Shown here: piece after piece, positions 40,822 to 48,941 of the stretch
Layout: each line of letters begins with the position of its first letter
Numbering within the stretch: position 1 is the stretch's first letter
Source of the DNA: Mesorhizobium sp. M1B.F.Ca.ET.045.04.1.1
GTDB lineage: Bacteria; Pseudomonadota; Alphaproteobacteria; Rhizobiales; Rhizobiaceae
Length of the DNA stretch: 64,000 bases
Direction: 5' to 3'
NCBI RefSeq assembly: GCF_003952465.1
Contig: NZ_CP034448.1
Span: 5,991,001 to 6,055,000 of the forward strand
Made by a program: the position numbers and the translations under genes
The notes under the pieces: generated by a model
Told to the model about the DNA's origin: nothing
Database searches by the model: none
What the model saw: the letters and a program-made list of their open reading frames with translations, nothing else

Positions 40822-41658
40822 TCACGACTGATAGCCGAGGCAGATCGCGCCGAGCGCGACGACGGCGCAGGCTCCGATACGTCGGGGTGTCAACGCTTCG
40901 CCGAGGAAGAACCGGCCGATGAAGGCAGCGAAGACGACGCTGGTCTCGCGCAGCGCGGCGATCGGCCCCGCCGGTCCCAGCGCGAAGGCAGCGACCACCG
41001 CGCCATAGGCCAGGAGCGCCAACAGCCCGCCGCCCAATGCCTTCCAGGTTTCGGGTGCGCGAAGGTCGACGGCGAGCCTGCCGTGCAAAGCAAGAAAGGT
41101 CGCCGATAGCAAGACGCTATAGATCAGCAGCACCCAGGCGGTATAGGCGACGCTGTCGCCGGCGGCTCGCACGCCGATGGCATCGACGGTCGCGTAAGCC
41201 GCGATGATCGCGCCGGTGGCGAGCGCGTAGAGGATCGACGTCGCTGAGGCCCTGCCGCGCCCGAGCGACAGGGCCATGATGCCGCAGGCGACCAGCGCGA
41301 CGCCGACGAGCTCCGGCGCGGTCAGCTGCTGACCGGCGAGCAGGAAGCCGCCAAGCGTGACCAGCAGCGGTACGCTGCAGCGCACGATCGGATATACCTG
41401 CCCCAGTTCGCCATAGCGGTAGGCGGCGACCAGGAATACGCTGTAGCCAACCTGAAGGCCGGCCGAGAGCACGACATAAGGCCAGGCGGCCGCCGCCGGC
41501 AGCGAATGGAAAAGCGCCAACGGAACGGCCGCGGCAGCGCTCGAAAAGCTCATGACGGTAATCGTCCACAGCCGATCGGCTCCGGTGCGCAGAAAGGCGT
41601 TCCAGCTGGCATGCAGGATGGCCGCGAACAGCGCGAGCCCAACGACGGTCGCGTTCAT
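40822..41658 (-). CDS. EamA/DMT-family transporter
   Basis: 278 residues, ten helices in two EamA repeats. Start NATVVGLALFAAILHASWNA, middle GELGQVYPIVRCSVPLLVTL, second repeat GPIAALRETSVVFAAFIGRF and FLGEALTPRRIGACAVVALG. Exports an unknown metabolite. Its start overlaps the stop of the TetR gene (ATGA, 41655-41658), so the regulator and exporter are one unit, a common efflux arrangement. Confidence 0.92.
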   Translation of the reverse strand: MNATVVGLALFAAILHASWNAFLRTGADRLWTITVMSFSSAAAAVPLALFHSLPAAAAWPYVVLSAGLQVGYSVFLVAAYRYGELGQVYPIVRCSVPLLVTLGGFLLAGQQLTAPELVGVALVACGIMALSLGRGRASATSILYALATGAIIAAYATVDAIGVRAAGDSVAYTAWVLLIYSVLLSATFLALHGRLAVDLRAPETWKALGGGLLALLAYGAVVAAFALGPAGPIAALRETSVVFAAFIGRFFLGEALTPRRIGACAVVALGAICLGYQS

Positions 41659-42236
41659 TGCGGCACCCGCGCGCCGGCGAGGATGGCAGTAGCCGCCCTG
41701 CGGGCGTTGGCGATGGCGGTGGCCGCCTCTCCCATCTGGGCCATCAGCGTCGCGCCCTCGATCAGCATCAGCAACGCCGCCGCGGCTTCCTCGGCCCGCT
41801 CCGGCGGCAGCTCTTTTTCCAGGATAAAGCGCATGCGCGCCCGCAAGCCGTTCTTCTGGCGGACCGCGGCCTTGAACACCGGATGGTCGGGATCGCCGAA
41901 CTCGGCGAGCGCGTGCGCGAACAGGCAGCCGTGGAAATCCGCATCGCGAAACCAGCGTTCGTGCCAGTCCAGGATCGTCGCGATCTTCGCCGCCGCCGTG
42001 TCCGCCGTCGCCGCCAGCCGGTCGAGCCGGCGTCCGAAGCGCGCCGCGCGATGCTCCAGCACCGCGACGATCAGCTCGTCCTTCGCCGGGAAATGGCGGT
42101 ACATCGTCATCTTGGCGATGTCGGCCTCGGCGATGATGCGGTCGACGCCGGTGGCGTGGAAGCCGTCACGCTTGAACAGCGAATATGCAGTGTCGACGAC
42201 ATGCTGGCGTTTGCCGGAAGTCGATGAGGGCGTCAT
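41655..42236 (-). CDS. TetR-family regulator of the EamA exporter
   Basis: 193 residues from ATG 42236 (an ATG at 42299 lies above the operator). HTH: RQHVVDTAYSLFKRDGFHAT then IIAEADIAKMTMYRHFPAKD. C-terminal domain ends MLIEGATLMAQMGEAATAIA. A 16-base palindrome lies 20 bases upstream (42257-42272), so it probably represses itself and the downstream exporter. Confidence 0.92.
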   Translation of the reverse strand: MTPSSTSGKRQHVVDTAYSLFKRDGFHATGVDRIIAEADIAKMTMYRHFPAKDELIVAVLEHRAARFGRRLDRLAATADTAAAKIATILDWHERWFRDADFHGCLFAHALAEFGDPDHPVFKAAVRQKNGLRARMRFILEKELPPERAEEAAAALLMLIEGATLMAQMGEAATAIANARRAATAILAGARVPQ

Positions 42237-42256
42237 ATCGTCGCCACCAAAGTGAT

Positions 42257-42272
42257 GAGACAGGTCTGTCTC
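42257..42272. promoter_or_regulatory. TetR operator (16-base palindrome)
   Basis: GAGACAG-GT-CTGTCTC, perfect seven-base arms, 20 bases before the TetR start. The arms and spacing are like TetR-type AGACAGACCTGTCT operators. It would cover the promoter of the TetR-EamA unit. Confidence 0.8.
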
Positions 42273-42400
42273 TTTAGGGAAGGCTTTCCTTTTTGTCAAT
42301 TTCAGGGGCTCGCTGCAGCCGCGTCGGAGCCTAAGTGCCGAGGTTCGACCCAGTTGCCCTTCGCATCAGGGGCGGATCGGCTCAATTTTTTCGCGCCACC

Positions 42401-42426
42401 GTCGATTCCGCCCGGCCTCGTTCGTC
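42401..42426 (+). promoter_or_regulatory. Candidate ECF-type promoter of the YciI-sigma pair
   Basis: GTCGAT (42401) and CGTC (42423) separated by 16 bases, 37 bases before the YciI ATG. As I recall, group ECF42 promoters have TGTCGA at -35 and CGTC-like -10. The pair fits self-activation by the sigma factor encoded downstream. By-eye match only. Confidence 0.4.
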
Positions 42427-42463
42427 GTAGGATCGAAGCAACCCAACCGAAAGGAAGATACCC

Positions 42464-42868
42464 ATGCGCTTCATGATGCTGATGATCCCCGGCGGCTACG
42501 CAACCGCGGCTCCTGACGTAATGCCCAGCGCCAAGGCGGTGGAGGAGATGATGAAATACAATGAGGCGCTGAAGCGAGCCGGCGTGCTGCTCGCGCTCGA
42601 CGGGCTACATCCGCCGTCCGCGGGCGCGCGGGTCAGCTTCAAGGGCGGCAAGCCGGCCGTCACCGACGGCCCCTTCGCGGAGGTCAAGGAAGTGCTCGGC
42701 GGCTACTGGATGATCGACGTGCGCTCGCACGAGGAGGCCATCGAATGGGCGCGCCGCTGCCCCGCCGGGGAAAATGACGTCATCGAGATCCGCCGCGTCC
42801 AGGAAATGAGCGATTTCCCCGAAGACGTCCAGAAAGCGGCGGAAGGCTTCAGTGGGCTGAAGGCTTGA
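42464..42868 (+). CDS. YciI/DGPF-type protein
   Basis: 134 residues; AAGGAAG before the ATG. Ferredoxin-like YCII fold with MRFMMLMIPGGYATAAPDVM at the start and TDGPFAEVKEVLGGYWMIDV containing the DGPF motif. Stop overlaps the sigma gene start (TTGA). DGPF proteins are regularly encoded beside group ECF42 sigma factors; the protein may signal to or be a target of the sigma factor. Confidence 0.93.
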   Translation: MRFMMLMIPGGYATAAPDVMPSAKAVEEMMKYNEALKRAGVLLALDGLHPPSAGARVSFKGGKPAVTDGPFAEVKEVLGGYWMIDVRSHEEAIEWARRCPAGENDVIEIRRVQEMSDFPEDVQKAAEGFSGLKA

Positions 42869-44115
42869 CCACAAGCGCAACCGTCGAAGCAGTCTGGCGG
42901 ATCGAGCAGCCGAAGCTCGCCGCCAGGCTCACTCGCTATCTGCGCGATGTCGGGCTGGCCGAGGAGGTGGTGCAGGATGCCTTCCTGCAGGCGCTGGAGC
43001 GCTGGCCGCGGGACGGCATCCCGCGCAACCCGGCCGCCTGGCTGACGCGGGTCGCCACCAACCGGGCGCTCGACCGGCTGCGCCGCACGGTGATGCTCGA
43101 CGGCAAGCACCGCGAGCTCGCGATCGACCTCTCCGAGCTGGAGCGCGAGATGCCCGACATCGAGGCGGCGCTCGACGAGGACATCGACGACGACCTGTTG
43201 CGGCTGATCTTCACCGCCTGCCATCCGCTGCTGCCGGCCGAGCAGCGAGCGGCGCTTGCCCTGCGAATGTTGGGCGGGCTGTCGACGCCGGAGATCGCCC
43301 GCGCCTTCCTAGTGCCCGAAGCCACCGTCGCCCAGCGCATCGTGCGTGCCAAGCGGGCGCTGCGCGATGCCGGCATTGCGTTCGAGACACCGCGCGGAGA
43401 AGAGCGGCGCGAGCGTCTCGCCGCCGTGTTGGAGGTGGTCTACCTGGTCTTCAACGAAGGCTATGTGGCCTCGGCGGGCTTGGACTGGCTGCGCGCCGAT
43501 CTCTGCAGCGAGGCGTTACGCCTCGGCCGCTCGCTCGCGGCGCTGATGCCGGAAGAGCCGGAGGCGCTCGGGCTGGTCGCCTTGATGGAGTTCAACGCCT
43601 CGCGCTTTGCCGCCCGCACCGACAGAGCGGGCAATCCGATCCTTTTGCTCGATCAGGACCGCAGCCGCTGGGACTGGTCGCTGATCCGGCGCGGTCTCGA
43701 CGGCCTCAATCGCGCGATGGCGCTCACGCCGACACCTGGCCCTTATCTGCTGCAGGCGATGATCGCCGCCTGCCATGGCCGCGCGGTTAGCATGGCCGAC
43801 ACCGACTGGATCGCGATCGCCGCCTATTACCAGGCCCTTGCGCTCGCGGCGCCCTCGCCCATCGTCGAAGTCAACCGCGCGGTGGCGGTCGGCATGGCGT
43901 TCGGTCCGGCCCAGGGCCTCGCCGTCGCCGACGCGCTGCAAGACGAGCCGCGGCTCAGGGACTCGCATCTGTTGCCCACGGTCCGCGGCCATCTCTTGGA
44001 AAAGCTCGGACGAACAGAGGAAGCCCTGGCCGAATTCCACCGCGCCGCCGAACTGACAGGCAATGAGAGGGAGCGCGCCCTGCTAATTGCGCGGGCCGCT
44101 GGCGGAGACGTTTGA
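42865..44115 (+). CDS. ECF sigma factor, group ECF42 (C-terminally extended)
   Basis: 416 residues from TTG 42865, overlapping the YciI stop. Sigma-2 near residues 8-80 (LTRYLRDVGLAEEVVQDAFL then PAAWLTRVATNRALDRLRR), sigma-4 near 110-170 (PAEQRAALALRMLGGLSTPE then FLVPEATVAQRIVRAKRAL). After it comes an extension of about 240 residues with DUF6596/TPR-like helices (LEVVYLVFNEGY; LQAMIAACHGRAV; EVNRAVAVGMAFGPAQGL), as in ECF42. The extension is needed for activity in characterised members. No anti-sigma gene is adjacent; control may be through the extension. Confidence 0.93.
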   Translation: MTTSATVEAVWRIEQPKLAARLTRYLRDVGLAEEVVQDAFLQALERWPRDGIPRNPAAWLTRVATNRALDRLRRTVMLDGKHRELAIDLSELEREMPDIEAALDEDIDDDLLRLIFTACHPLLPAEQRAALALRMLGGLSTPEIARAFLVPEATVAQRIVRAKRALRDAGIAFETPRGEERRERLAAVLEVVYLVFNEGYVASAGLDWLRADLCSEALRLGRSLAALMPEEPEALGLVALMEFNASRFAARTDRAGNPILLLDQDRSRWDWSLIRRGLDGLNRAMALTPTPGPYLLQAMIAACHGRAVSMADTDWIAIAAYYQALALAAPSPIVEVNRAVAVGMAFGPAQGLAVADALQDEPRLRDSHLLPTVRGHLLEKLGRTEEALAEFHRAAELTGNERERALLIARAAGGDV

Positions 44116-44146
44116 GAGCAAGAACGAAGGATAGGTCGGCGGGACA

Positions 44147-44305
44147 GCGCCCCCCTCTGCCCTGCCGGGCATCTCCCCCACAAGGGGGGAGATCAGATGT
44201 CACGCGGGCTTTCGCCAACCTCGAACGTCTGAAGGAAGGCGGGGCCGGCGAAGCTGCTAATCTCCCCCTCGTGGGGGAGATGCCGGCAGGCCAGAGGGGG
44301 GCGCC
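44147..44305. repeat. CTCCCCC-type inverted element, about 160 bp
   Basis: Left arm: GCGCCCCCCTCTGCCCTGCC then ATCTCCCCCACAAGGGGGGAG; right arm is its near-complement ending GGCCAGAGGGGGGCGCC. The centre (about 44200-44255) is unique and codes nothing clear. Same family as 37202-37353. Confidence 0.85.
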
Positions 44306-44345
44306 GTAGAGCGCCTACTTCAACTGTCTGCCGGCCAGCAAAATA

Positions 44346-44798
44346 TTACCGCAGAACGCGGCAGCGGCCGTTATAGACCATCCAGCGGTCGAAGCCCGAG
44401 ACGCAGAACTCCACATTGTCGCCGATCGAGGCAAAGCCCTGGCCTTCCTCGATCAGGTACCAGATGGTGCGGTCGCGGCCATCAGACAGGCTGACGGTGG
44501 CGCCGCAATAGCGGCGGCCGATCGGCCATTCGTCGCTCGCCGGCAAATAGCGACGCTGGTGAATGCGATGGAAGTCGGTGATCGCAACATCAGGCAGATG
44601 CGGCACGTGACGCACCTGATAAGAGAAGCGGCTGGTGATCTTGTTCAGCACCCAGGCCTCTCCGCAGACGCCACCGTCATCCTCTGTGTAGACGGCAAGG
44701 TCGGCGGCGTGCGCAGCCTGGGTGAAGCCAAGCGACGTGCCTAGCGGCGTCAAAAGCGAAATCAGCGCGGCAAGGGCGGAATGAGCGAAGCGAGTCAT
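44346..44798 (-). CDS. Secreted Cys-containing hypothetical protein
   Basis: 150 residues from ATG 44798. Signal peptide of about 32 residues (LISLLTPLGTSLGFTQAAHA-AD). Mature part has four Cys (GGVCGEAW, RRYCGAT, VEFCVSG, NGRCRVL), likely two disulfides, and conserved-looking WYLIEEGQGFASIGDNVEFC. Several rhizobia have homologues of unknown function. Periplasmic or secreted. Confidence 0.75.
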   Translation of the reverse strand: MTRFAHSALAALISLLTPLGTSLGFTQAAHAADLAVYTEDDGGVCGEAWVLNKITSRFSYQVRHVPHLPDVAITDFHRIHQRRYLPASDEWPIGRRYCGATVSLSDGRDRTIWYLIEEGQGFASIGDNVEFCVSGFDRWMVYNGRCRVLR

Positions 44799-44907
44799 GA
44801 CAGCCTCTCGAGGTCGGGTGCGCGCACTCTGCGGATTCGCTCGGCGGCGGTCAAGCGGCTGTGAAGACAATGGTTTCCGGAATGCATCGTTGGCAGGCGC
44901 GCGCCCG

Positions 44908-45270
44908 CTAACCCGCGCCGGCCAGCAGCAATCCGCCGATGACGGCGAAGTTGATCAGAAAAGCGTTGCGCAGCACCTGCCGCTCCGGCTCCTCGGAGGC
45001 CCAGAAGCGCAGCAGCATGACATTCGCCGCCAGCGTGAACAGAACAAGCGCGCCGGCGGCGAAAGGCACCGCGATGCCCAGCGCCAGCATCAGGCCGGCG
45101 ACGATCTCGAGCGCCGACCCGGCGGCCAGCATGAAGGTGGGAGCCGGGAATTTCCGGCTCGCCAGATAGTCGCGCATCGCTTTGAACTTCAGGAAGTGCT
45201 CGATGCCGGCGAAGACGAACACGCCGCCGATGAGCAGCGCGCCTATCGCCTGGATGGTATCGATGGGCAT
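44908..45270 (-). CDS. DoxX-family membrane protein
   Basis: 120 residues, four membrane spans. IGALLIGGVFVFAGIEHFLK, then LAAGSALEIVAGLMLALG, LVLFTLAANVMLLRFW. DoxX-like proteins are quinone-linked in a few cases, otherwise unassigned. It is 27 bases downstream of the VOC gene on the same strand and may form a unit with it. Confidence 0.85.
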   Translation of the reverse strand: MPIDTIQAIGALLIGGVFVFAGIEHFLKFKAMRDYLASRKFPAPTFMLAAGSALEIVAGLMLALGIAVPFAAGALVLFTLAANVMLLRFWASEEPERQVLRNAFLINFAVIGGLLLAGAG

Positions 45271-45297
45271 GTCGGCCTCCTCATTTTCTCGGAAGGC

Positions 45298-45720
45298 TCA
45301 GTCCTTGGGGATGAAAGCGGGGTTGTAGACGACTTCCCAAAGATGATCGTCCGGGTCCTGGAAATAGCCGGCATAGCCGCCCCAGAAGGTTTTCTGCGCC
45401 GGCTTGACCACGCGCGCGCCGGCCTTGACGGCCTCGGCCATCGCCGCATCGACCTCGGCTTCGCTCGCCACATTGTGGCCGATGGTGAGTTCGGTCGGGC
45501 TGCGGCCGCTTTGCGGCACCGTGGCGTCGTGGGCGATGCTCGAGCGCTCGAAGATGGCGAACTTCAAGCCGCCGGCAAGCTCGAAAAAGGCGACGGCGCC
45601 GTGCTCGAACTCGCGGCCGATGATGCCTTCGGTCGGCAGGCCCAGGCCGTCGCGGTAGAATTTGAGCGACGCTTCGAGATCGTCGACGCCAAGCGTGAGG
45701 ACGGTGATGCGAGCTTTCAT
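45298..45720 (-). CDS. VOC (glyoxalase/bleomycin-resistance) family protein
   Basis: 140 residues from ATG 45720. ITVLTLGVDDLEASLKFYRD and GGYAGYFQDPDDHLWEVVYN are the two ends of the VOC barrel; metal ligands are likely His/Glu in those strands. Substrate unknown. Divergent from an AraC-family gene about 176 bases away and followed by a DoxX gene, so perhaps an AraC-controlled detoxification pair. Confidence 0.92.
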   Translation of the reverse strand: MKARITVLTLGVDDLEASLKFYRDGLGLPTEGIIGREFEHGAVAFFELAGGLKFAIFERSSIAHDATVPQSGRSPTELTIGHNVASEAEVDAAMAEAVKAGARVVKPAQKTFWGGYAGYFQDPDDHLWEVVYNPAFIPKD

Positions 45721-45896
45721 TTCTCTCACTCCTTTCTATATTCGTGACCACATCCGGGGAACGAATGCGGTCTGATGGAAGCGCCTGAAGCGCCCTGAAG
45801 TTGCACTCGTTTGCCACGGATGAAGCGGCCGGCATTGAAGATTTCGGCCAAAATGGCCGACGCGTCGATCCGCCGCCGGAGCAGATCGGAGAAAGC

Positions 45897-46652
45897 ATGG
45901 AAGCGGTACTGGCCCAGTCCACCGGCTTCTTTCAGCAGAAGCCCGCAGCCGCGGGCCTGGCCAGCGCCTTTTCCGCCGTCTGGGTCCATCGCATGCAGGA
46001 TGAGGACGTCCCGCCGATCGTCATCACGCCGGACGCGACCATCGACCTGCAATGGATCGACGGCCGGTTCCGCATCGCCGGGCCGGATAAGGAGCCGCAG
46101 ATCGAGAGGCCGCCGGCCGGGTCGGTGATCGTCGGCTTCCGCTTCCGGCCGGGAGCCGCCGCCGGCTGGCTCGGGGTGCCGGCCGGCGAGATCGTCGGCG
46201 GGCGGCTCGACCTCGGCGAGGTCTGGGGCACGCGCGCCCGGGAGTTGTCGGATCGTATCAAGGCCGCGCCAAATCTCGCCGGCATGATGCGGCAATTGGA
46301 AGAGACAGTCGGCATGCGTACGGAAGGGCATGACGCGCTCGATCCGCTGATGGGCAGAGCCTACGACGTCATCGACGAGGGCCTGCCGCCGGAAACGCCG
46401 CTGGTTCCCTTCCTGCAGCGCCATCTGCATTTGAGCGAACGGACGCTGCGCCGGCGTTTTGAGGACGCCTTCGGCTATGGGCCGAAGACGCTCGACCGCA
46501 TCCTGCGCTTCCACCGCTACCGGCGCTTGCGCGAGAAGGCTGGCGACGCCTCGACCGCGGTGCTCGCGATCGAGGCCGGCTATGCCGACCAGGCGTATCT
46601 GATCCGCGAGAGCCGGCGGCTGACCGGTGTGACGCCGTCGGCGCTGGCGTAA
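45897..46652 (+). CDS. AraC-family regulator
   Basis: 251 residues from ATG 45897; CGGAGAAAGC directly before it decides the start over a TTG at 45801. The N-terminus (about residues 10-130, TPDATIDLQWIDGRFRIAGP) resembles a DUF6597/AraC sensor domain. C-terminal AraC HTH: LHLSERTLRRRFEDAFGYGP then LAIEAGYADQAYLIRESRRL. Divergent from the VOC-DoxX pair, which it may control. Confidence 0.92.
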   Translation: MEAVLAQSTGFFQQKPAAAGLASAFSAVWVHRMQDEDVPPIVITPDATIDLQWIDGRFRIAGPDKEPQIERPPAGSVIVGFRFRPGAAAGWLGVPAGEIVGGRLDLGEVWGTRARELSDRIKAAPNLAGMMRQLEETVGMRTEGHDALDPLMGRAYDVIDEGLPPETPLVPFLQRHLHLSERTLRRRFEDAFGYGPKTLDRILRFHRYRRLREKAGDASTAVLAIEAGYADQAYLIRESRRLTGVTPSALA

Positions 46653-46665
46653 GAGAACGCCGGCG

Positions 46666-47514
46666 CTACTCGCCAGCCAGCCAATCGACCGTCCAACGCG
46701 ACGGCTGCTCCGCCGCAAGTAGCCGGTGCAGAGCCGGGAGCATTATCCGCAATTCGCCTTCCAGCGTGAAGGGCGGATTGACGACGACCAGGCCGCTGCC
46801 GTCGAGGCTGGGCTCGTTCGAGGCCGGACGGATCTCGAAGCCGATGTCGAGCAGCTTTGGAATGCCCGTCTCCTTCAGCGCCGCGCGGAAAGCGGCGACC
46901 GCCTTGCGATCCTTGACCGGATACCAGAGCGCATAGATGCCGCCCGGCCAGCGCCGGTGCGCGCGGCGCAGGTTCTCGACGAGACGCGGGAACTCGCCCT
47001 CTCCCTCGAAGGGCGGGTCGACGAGGACCAGGCCGCGCTTCTCCTTCGGCGGTAGATGGGCACCAAGCGCCAGCCAGCCGTCGAGCTCGATCACTCGCGT
47101 CTGGAAATCGCCTGCGAAAACGGCTTTGAGCCGCGCAGCGTCCTCGGGATGCAATTCGATCGCCGTCAGTCGGTCCTGCTTGCGCAGGAGGTGGCGCACG
47201 ATCAGCGGCGAGCCGGGATAGCAACGAAGGCCGCCGTCGGGATTTTCGGCGCGCACCGCTTGCAGATAGGGCTGAAGGAGCGCTGCCGCCCGAGGCTCGA
47301 GCGTGGCCTCGAACAGCCGGCCGACGCCGCCCTGCCATTCTCCGGTCTTACCGGCCTCCACCGAGGCAAGGTCGTAGCGGCCGATGCCGGCGTGGGTATC
47401 GATGACGCGGAAGGGCTTGTCCTTCTGCTTGAGATATTCGACCAGGCGGCAGAGCACGGTGTGCTTGACGACGTCAGCGAAATTGCCGGCGTGATAGGCG
47501 TGGCGATAATTCAT
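46666..47514 (-). CDS. rlmJ: 23S rRNA (adenine-2030 N6) methyltransferase
   Basis: 282 residues from ATG 47514. Signature start MNYRHAYHAGNFADVVKH, cofactor motif IDTHAGIGRYDL, and the N6-adenine motif DPPFEGEGEF. RlmJ methylates A2030 of 23S rRNA. Stop is at 46666, 13 bases from the convergent AraC stop. Confidence 0.96.
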   Translation of the reverse strand: MNYRHAYHAGNFADVVKHTVLCRLVEYLKQKDKPFRVIDTHAGIGRYDLASVEAGKTGEWQGGVGRLFEATLEPRAAALLQPYLQAVRAENPDGGLRCYPGSPLIVRHLLRKQDRLTAIELHPEDAARLKAVFAGDFQTRVIELDGWLALGAHLPPKEKRGLVLVDPPFEGEGEFPRLVENLRRAHRRWPGGIYALWYPVKDRKAVAAFRAALKETGIPKLLDIGFEIRPASNEPSLDGSGLVVVNPPFTLEGELRIMLPALHRLLAAEQPSRWTVDWLAGE

Positions 47515-47521
47515 GCCGCCC

Positions 47522-48145
47522 TCACCTCTGCGAACCGCCGCGGCCCCAGCGCGGCGGTGGCGGCTGCGCGTTGGGATTCTGCGGCGGCTTGCCACCACGC
47601 CCGAAGACCAGCGAGAGCACCAGCCCGACCAGGCCGATGCCCATCAGCGCATAGCCGGCCGGCTGCGCCCGTTCATCGATCGAACCGGTTCCTGCGCGCA
47701 AGATCAGATCGACGGCGCGCATGTCGATGCCGTCGGCATCGCCCGGACCGATGGTGAAGACGTAAGGTCCCGGCGCGACGGTTTCGATCACACCAGCCTC
47801 GTCGCGAAAGATCTTATCGGGCAGTTGCGGGCTCACCTGGCGCGGATTGTCGGTGTGGCTGAAGGAGAGCGTCGAAGCGAGCGCGGTGCGGCCGCCGCTT
47901 GCCGCGGTCAGCGTCAGCACCGTGCGCTGCTGCGAGGCGACGCGCTCGGCCCGCGCGGTGAGGTCGACCAGCACACGGACAGGCGCGTCGCTTGCCGCGA
48001 GTTGAACGGTGGCCGGCCGGAAGCGGCCGCCTTCATAAACGCGATATGTGCCGATCGCGTGGCCGGAGAAATTGCTCATCGCCCATGGATAGAAGACGCC
48101 GATCGCGGCGCCGGCGATGAGAATAATTACCGAGAGGAAGCGCAT
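47522..48145 (-). CDS. Membrane-anchored hypothetical protein
   Basis: 207 residues. One N-terminal span (LSVIILIAGAAIGVFYPWAM) and one near the end (GYALMGIGLVGLVLSLVFG) enclose a beta-rich exported middle (YRVYEGGRFRPATVQLAASD; YVFTIGPGDADGIDM). Pro/Arg-rich tail. Conserved in rhizobia, no known function. It is 12 bases after the TetR stop, so co-transcription is possible. Confidence 0.7.
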   Translation of the reverse strand: MRFLSVIILIAGAAIGVFYPWAMSNFSGHAIGTYRVYEGGRFRPATVQLAASDAPVRVLVDLTARAERVASQQRTVLTLTAASGGRTALASTLSFSHTDNPRQVSPQLPDKIFRDEAGVIETVAPGPYVFTIGPGDADGIDMRAVDLILRAGTGSIDERAQPAGYALMGIGLVGLVLSLVFGRGGKPPQNPNAQPPPPRWGRGGSQR

Positions 48146-48157
48146 CGAAAGTCCTGG

Positions 48158-48856
48158 TTATTTCTTCATCCGGCCGCGATCGCCGCTACTTTGCGCGGTT
48201 TCGCTCCCGGCAGCTTCGCGGACCCGCTCCATCTCGTCCAGAAACATCTCCAGGCCAAGCTCAAAAGTCTTGTCGAAGCCGGCTGCGCCAAAATAGGCGC
48301 CGGCGGCCACGACGCTGGGATAGTCGCGCGCCAGATCCTCGTCATTGACGGTGGTGACCGCCGAAGGCCCCTTGGCATAGCCGGCGGTCTCATCGAGGAT
48401 CGCGCCCATCAGATAGTAGCCGGCTGCGCGGAACAGGCGGGCGCTGAGCTCTGGTCCGAAACCGCCATCCTCGAACAGGCCGATGATCGCATTCAGCTTG
48501 GCAAGGCAGGGCGGCGAGTTCATCCGGTAGACGACGATGAACGGCGCGAATGCCGGATGCTCGGTCGCCACACGCCGGAACTCCTGCATGCCGATGCGGG
48601 CACGGTCGCGCCAGGGCAGGCTGTTGTCGGGGATCACGAGCCCGCTCATCTGGCGATCGACCAACGCCTCGTAGAGATGCGCCTGCGAGGGGAAGTGATG
48701 GTAGATGCTCATCGCCTCGCAGCCGAGCCTGGCGGCGAGCTTGCGCATCGAAAAGCCGGATAGCCCTTCCCTTTCGATCACCTCGAAGGCGGCGTCCTCA
48801 ATCATCTCGCGGGACAGTTTTCCGCGGGTTCGTATTTTTTTGCTTGGCGAGTCCAT
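48158..48856 (-). CDS. TetR-family regulator
   Basis: 232 residues from ATG 48856. HTH: MIEDAAFEVIEREGLSGFSM then KLAARLGCEAMSIYHHFPSQ. C-terminal domain RLFRAAGYYLMGAILDETAG is of the TetR_C type found beside small-molecule stress genes. Two matched palindromes lie between it and the divergent AhpD-like gene, which is therefore its probable target. Confidence 0.93.
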   Translation of the reverse strand: MDSPSKKIRTRGKLSREMIEDAAFEVIEREGLSGFSMRKLAARLGCEAMSIYHHFPSQAHLYEALVDRQMSGLVIPDNSLPWRDRARIGMQEFRRVATEHPAFAPFIVVYRMNSPPCLAKLNAIIGLFEDGGFGPELSARLFRAAGYYLMGAILDETAGYAKGPSAVTTVNDEDLARDYPSVVAAGAYFGAAGFDKTFELGLEMFLDEMERVREAAGSETAQSSGDRGRMKK

Positions 48857-48871
48857 GGCGCCGCTTGACAA

Positions 48872-48884
48872 CTTACACTGTAAG
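48872..48884. promoter_or_regulatory. TetR operator copy 1
   Basis: CTTAC-ACT-GTAAG, perfect five-base arms, 15 bases before the TetR start. Its twin follows at 48902-48916; centres are 31 bases apart, about three helical turns. Confidence 0.8.
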
Positions 48885-48901
48885 GTTCATTTTCCACCCC
48901 A

Positions 48902-48916
48902 CCTTACACCGTAAGG
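48902..48916. promoter_or_regulatory. TetR operator copy 2
   Basis: CCTTAC-ACC-GTAAGG, six-base arms, 25 bases before the AhpD-like start. Same half-site as copy 1, so the repressor probably controls both genes. Confidence 0.8.
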
Positions 48917-48941
48917 CTAACAAAAACCAGAGGAGAACATC

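Noticed and set aside
48301..48763. Restriction-modification, toxin-antitoxin or phage-defence genes around the TetR region and elsewhere
   Set aside because: I looked for methyltransferase, nuclease, toxin and integrase motifs across the window and found none apart from the IS4 transposase, the helicase and the GIY-YIG-like protein; no tRNA-linked attachment site is visible.
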